In this document: piece by piece, positions 5,260-7,316 of the stretch | How positions within the stretch are numbered: position 1 is the stretch's first letter | Layout of the letters: the number at the start of each line of letters is the position of its first letter | NCBI GenBank assembly: GCA_003266145.1 | Contig: MVJJ01000060.1 | Location: 1-7,316, forward strand | Source of the DNA: Methanosphaera sp. SHI613 | GTDB lineage: Archaea; Methanobacteriota; Methanobacteria; Methanobacteriales; Methanobacteriaceae | Direction: 5' to 3' | Length of the DNA: 7,316 nucleotides | Program-made: the position numbers and the translations under genes | Notes under the pieces: model-generated | Databases searched by the model: none | What the model was told of the DNA's origin: nothing | What the model saw: the letters and a program-made list of their open reading frames with translations, nothing else

Positions 5260-5964
5260 TCACTCATCATCAAGGGAGTAATCGTATTTTTCTTCCAGGT
5301 GTGCCTTGATAATCTCGTATACACCACTATCCACATTCCAATGGATATCCGCTTCATCGACGACAATTCTACGATCATAGAATGGTGCGTCAAGTACCAG
5401 CGTTTCGGCTTCTCCTCCTTCAAATGCAGGATGCAGTCCATATTTTTCATTTAACTTTATAAGTTCATCGATTACTTCATGGGTTATCGTTTTTCCAAGC
5501 CATTCTTTTGTCAGTCCATATGCGGATACGCTTGATATTATTATTTCAAAGCCTTCATCAACCAGTTGTCTCATGTATTCTACCGCATCAACATGCCATA
5601 ATGGGGATATGGACTTTAATCCGATTCTTTCACAGATGTCATCTATTCTTGATTTTTGATATACTGACTCCAATGCGCCGGAGTATACACATTCAACCCC
5701 TTTTTTCTTAAGTCTTATTAATGTGTTTTCAAGGTCATCCAGTTCTTCTTCCTTTACTCCGTCGGTAAGTACATCTACAGTAGGTATTTCCATTGCGGCT
5801 GCACAGTAGTCTACCATGTGTATATTTGGTACATGGAACATATATGATTCCTTGTTTTTTGATACCATGGCAAGAAGCGCATATATCTCATCATCATTTT
5901 TTATTGACTCATAGACTGCCATCGTACTGTCTTTTCCACCTGAGTATAAAATTACTGATTTCAT
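5260..5964 (-). CDS. dph6: Diphthine--ammonia ligase family protein (Dph6-like ATP pyrophosphatase)
   Basis: This family makes the last step of diphthamide synthesis, amidating diphthine on the conserved histidine of elongation factor 2 with ATP and ammonia, in the cytoplasm. The 234-residue protein begins with the PP-loop SGGKDS (8-13), which binds ATP. It then has YSGALESVYQKSRIDDIC (94-111), matching the family's GAI-S-YQ-R-E--C block, SPLWHVD (120-126), and near the end EGGEAETLVLDAPF (182-195), the signature of the Dph6/MJ0570-type domain. The length is typical of the stand-alone archaeal form, without the RidA-like domains of eukaryotic Dph6. The ATG is preceded by GAGGT at a spacing of six. 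The gene has its own upstream gap with T-runs from the neighbour and a weak TTTAAA near 6012-6017 as a possible promoter, so it is probably transcribed alone. The exact substrate is inferred from the family. Confidence 0.88.
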   Translation of the reverse strand: MKSVILYSGGKDSTMAVYESIKNDDEIYALLAMVSKNKESYMFHVPNIHMVDYCAAAMEIPTVDVLTDGVKEEELDDLENTLIRLKKKGVECVYSGALESVYQKSRIDDICERIGLKSISPLWHVDAVEYMRQLVDEGFEIIISSVSAYGLTKEWLGKTITHEVIDELIKLNEKYGLHPAFEGGEAETLVLDAPFYDRRIVVDEADIHWNVDSGVYEIIKAHLEEKYDYSLDDE

Positions 5965-5970
5965 TATATT

Positions 5971-5975
5971 ACCTC
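5971..5975 (-). promoter_or_regulatory. Ribosome binding site of the Dph6-like gene
   Basis: On the minus strand GAGGT stands six bases before ATG (5964-5962). It fixes the start immediately ahead of the PP-loop, as expected for the family. Confidence 0.7.
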
Positions 5976-5999
5976 ATTATTTTAAAGAAATTGTTGTCT

Positions 6000-6035
6000 A
6001 AAAAAAGTGTGTTTAAAGTTATTTGTTAAAAAAAA
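6000..6035 (-). terminator. Two T-runs after the membrane protein gene
   Basis: Read on the minus strand, T8 (6035-6028) and T7 (6006-6000) follow the stop at 6062 by about 27 and 56 bases. They should end the membrane protein transcript before the Dph6-like gene. Confidence 0.55.
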
Positions 6036-6061
6036 GTTTAAGAAAGTGGAAATGAATATCA

Positions 6062-7225
6062 TCATTTACGTTTTGGACGTACACGTGGTGCTTGTCTTTT
6101 CCTGTTTTTTCTTGATGATTTTTTAGTGTTACTTTCGGCACTTTCTTTATCGCTTTTGGATGATTTTTTAAATCGGCTGAATGATAATCCTTTTTTGGAT
6201 TTTTCTTTTTTCTCGAATATGTCGTTTGAAGCCTTGTTTTTTCTTTCTTTCAAATCATCTTCTGTTAATTGTTTGAATCGTTTATTTGATCCAATTGTCT
6301 GTTTTGGACTTTCATTGAATGATTCGTCGAAAATGTCTATTGAATCCTTATTCACTTTCCTTGAACGTGTTTTTCTGTTTTCTGTTCCAGGTACAACTTT
6401 ACGTTTGATTCTTTCACGATCTGATGATGTGTTTCGCTTTTTACGGAAGTTGTTGACAAGTGTAAATAGACTGTCTACGAAGAATCCTGCTAATGCCACC
6501 AATACTCCAAGTGCTCCGGATATAAGAACGGCATTTACCTGATTCGGCAGATATTTGTTAATCTGACTGATCATGTCCTCTGTAGGTCCGGTTATGTTAA
6601 GTACTACAGCGTCATTTTTTCCGATTGCATCTATTATCTTTGTTATGTTATTTGCCTTTACTGTTGCATTTGCCTGCATTGACGTGTATTTGAGGTGTAT
6701 GTATGTTTGCTGGCCGAAGCTGTAGTATATTGAGTCGAGTATCCCCTGCGGATCAGCCTCTTCGCTCATCTTAACATAATAGGTATCGTTGGATATTTCA
6801 TCTATACCTGTGATATTACTATTTGCTCCTGTTAAAAATGAGATGAAACGTTCCTTGTCGCTATCTGTTACGAATGGTTCATCCACCTTAAATGTTATTC
6901 CGTTATAGTCTACTTTTTCTACTCCTTCTATTGAGGAGATGTTATTGATTATTTCCGTCAAGTTTCCATTTGTTGATAATTCCAGTTCAACGACATCCGT
7001 TCCGGCTACACTTTCTTCTACAACGGTACGTGTAAAATCTGGTAAATCTTCCACTATAGGAGCTGCCAGAAATGCACCTGCCACTATTCCCACAACCAAT
7101 CCAAGTATTACTACGGTTATGAGATTTTTTTTACCGATGTATGGTGTAAGTAGAGCTGAGGAAAATACAAATATCATTGCAAGCAGGAATAATACGAACA
7201 TTATTATAACTGTTATTACATCCAT
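6062..7225 (-). CDS. Three-helix membrane protein with sequon-rich external domain and basic tail; function unknown
   Basis: I do not recognise a named family. From ATG 7225 it has 387 residues. A GTG at 7234 would add three and make 390, and the numbers below follow that longer form. Helices lie at about 7-30, 37-60 and 233-258. The short basic turn (PYIGKK) and the Arg/Lys run after helix 3 place both on the inside, so residues 61-232 face outward. That domain has alternating strand/helix character and seven N-x-S/T sequons (N91, N98, N140, N149, N189, N196, N213). Residues 262-390 form a disordered-looking cytoplasmic tail rich in Lys, Arg and Ser, ending PRVRPKRK. Neither start has a strong ribosome site; ATG is preferred as the commoner codon, with GTGA nine bases upstream. 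It may be a Methanobacteriales-specific envelope protein. Proximity to the Dph6-like gene gives no clear functional clue. Confidence 0.75.
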   Translation of the reverse strand: MDVITVIIMFVLFLLAMIFVFSSALLTPYIGKKNLITVVILGLVVGIVAGAFLAAPIVEDLPDFTRTVVEESVAGTDVVELELSTNGNLTEIINNISSIEGVEKVDYNGITFKVDEPFVTDSDKERFISFLTGANSNITGIDEISNDTYYVKMSEEADPQGILDSIYYSFGQQTYIHLKYTSMQANATVKANNITKIIDAIGKNDAVVLNITGPTEDMISQINKYLPNQVNAVLISGALGVLVALAGFFVDSLFTLVNNFRKKRNTSSDRERIKRKVVPGTENRKTRSRKVNKDSIDIFDESFNESPKQTIGSNKRFKQLTEDDLKERKNKASNDIFEKKEKSKKGLSFSRFKKSSKSDKESAESNTKKSSRKNRKRQAPRVRPKRK

Positions 7226-7258
7226 GTTTTCCACTCACTTATAAAATAAAAATTTTTT

Positions 7259-7268
7259 ATTAAATATT
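7259..7268 (-). promoter_or_regulatory. Possible TATA box of the membrane protein gene
   Basis: On the minus strand AATATTTAAT is centred about 38 bases before ATG 7225, which would give a leader of about a dozen bases. A nearer TATAA (7243-7239) is too close to the start codon to serve. This is weak in such AT-rich sequence. Confidence 0.25.
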
Positions 7269-7316
7269 AGTATCTTTATTCTTAATCATATTTGTACTTT
7301 GTTTTATGGTTCATGA

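Noticed and set aside
5508..6029. Plus-strand frames at 5508-5711 and 5793-6029 opposite the Dph6-like gene
   Set aside because: They lie against a well-conserved gene, and their composition is that of a shadow frame.
6126..7244. Plus-strand frames at 6126-6542 and 6939-7244 opposite the membrane protein
   Set aside because: The Ser/Leu/Phe and Thr-rich products mirror the Lys/Arg/Ser tail and the N-terminal helices. The minus-strand frame is a single long gene with clear topology.

Overview
The window looks like the chromosome of a methanogenic archaeon of the order Methanobacteriales, with Methanosphaera or Methanobrevibacter as likely genera. The evidence is AT-rich DNA, archaeal protein families (secF-secD gene order, phosphopantoate-beta-alanine ligase, UPF0200 and UPF0201 proteins, an archaeal Dph6-like ligase), frequent TTG starts behind AGGAG-type ribosome sites, TATA-type promoters and T-run terminators. 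The genus is inferred, not proven.

Layout, left to right. Bases 1-250 hold the decayed 3' end of what appears to be an AAA ATPase carrying a DUF4143 domain, broken by stops and frameshifts. Bases 251-447 are non-coding and contain a likely secF promoter and an inverted repeat in its leader. Then comes the overlapping pair secF-secD (448-2620), which encodes the SecDF accessory complex of the protein-export channel and ends at a T9 terminator. A second plus-strand unit follows: 4-phosphopantoate-beta-alanine ligase (archaeal coenzyme A synthesis), two tandem copies of a UPF0200 dephospho-CoA-kinase-like P-loop protein, and a UPF0201 protein (predicted RNA-binding). The UPF0201 gene starts inside the second kinase gene, in another frame. 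The unit ends in a short region that seems to terminate transcription from both directions.

On the minus strand are a Dph6-like diphthine-ammonia ligase (5260-5964), which would modify elongation factor 2, and an unrecognised three-helix membrane protein (6062-7225). The latter has a sequon-rich external domain and a long basic cytoplasmic tail.

Most of the content is housekeeping: export, CoA synthesis and translation-factor modification. The most unusual part is 3516-5180. A kinase gene has been duplicated together with its ribosome site. The downstream copy has gained a Lys/Asn-rich tail of about 53 residues, made by reading the start of the UPF0201 gene in a second frame. I see no rRNA, tRNA, CRISPR array, insertion sequence or clear defence system.
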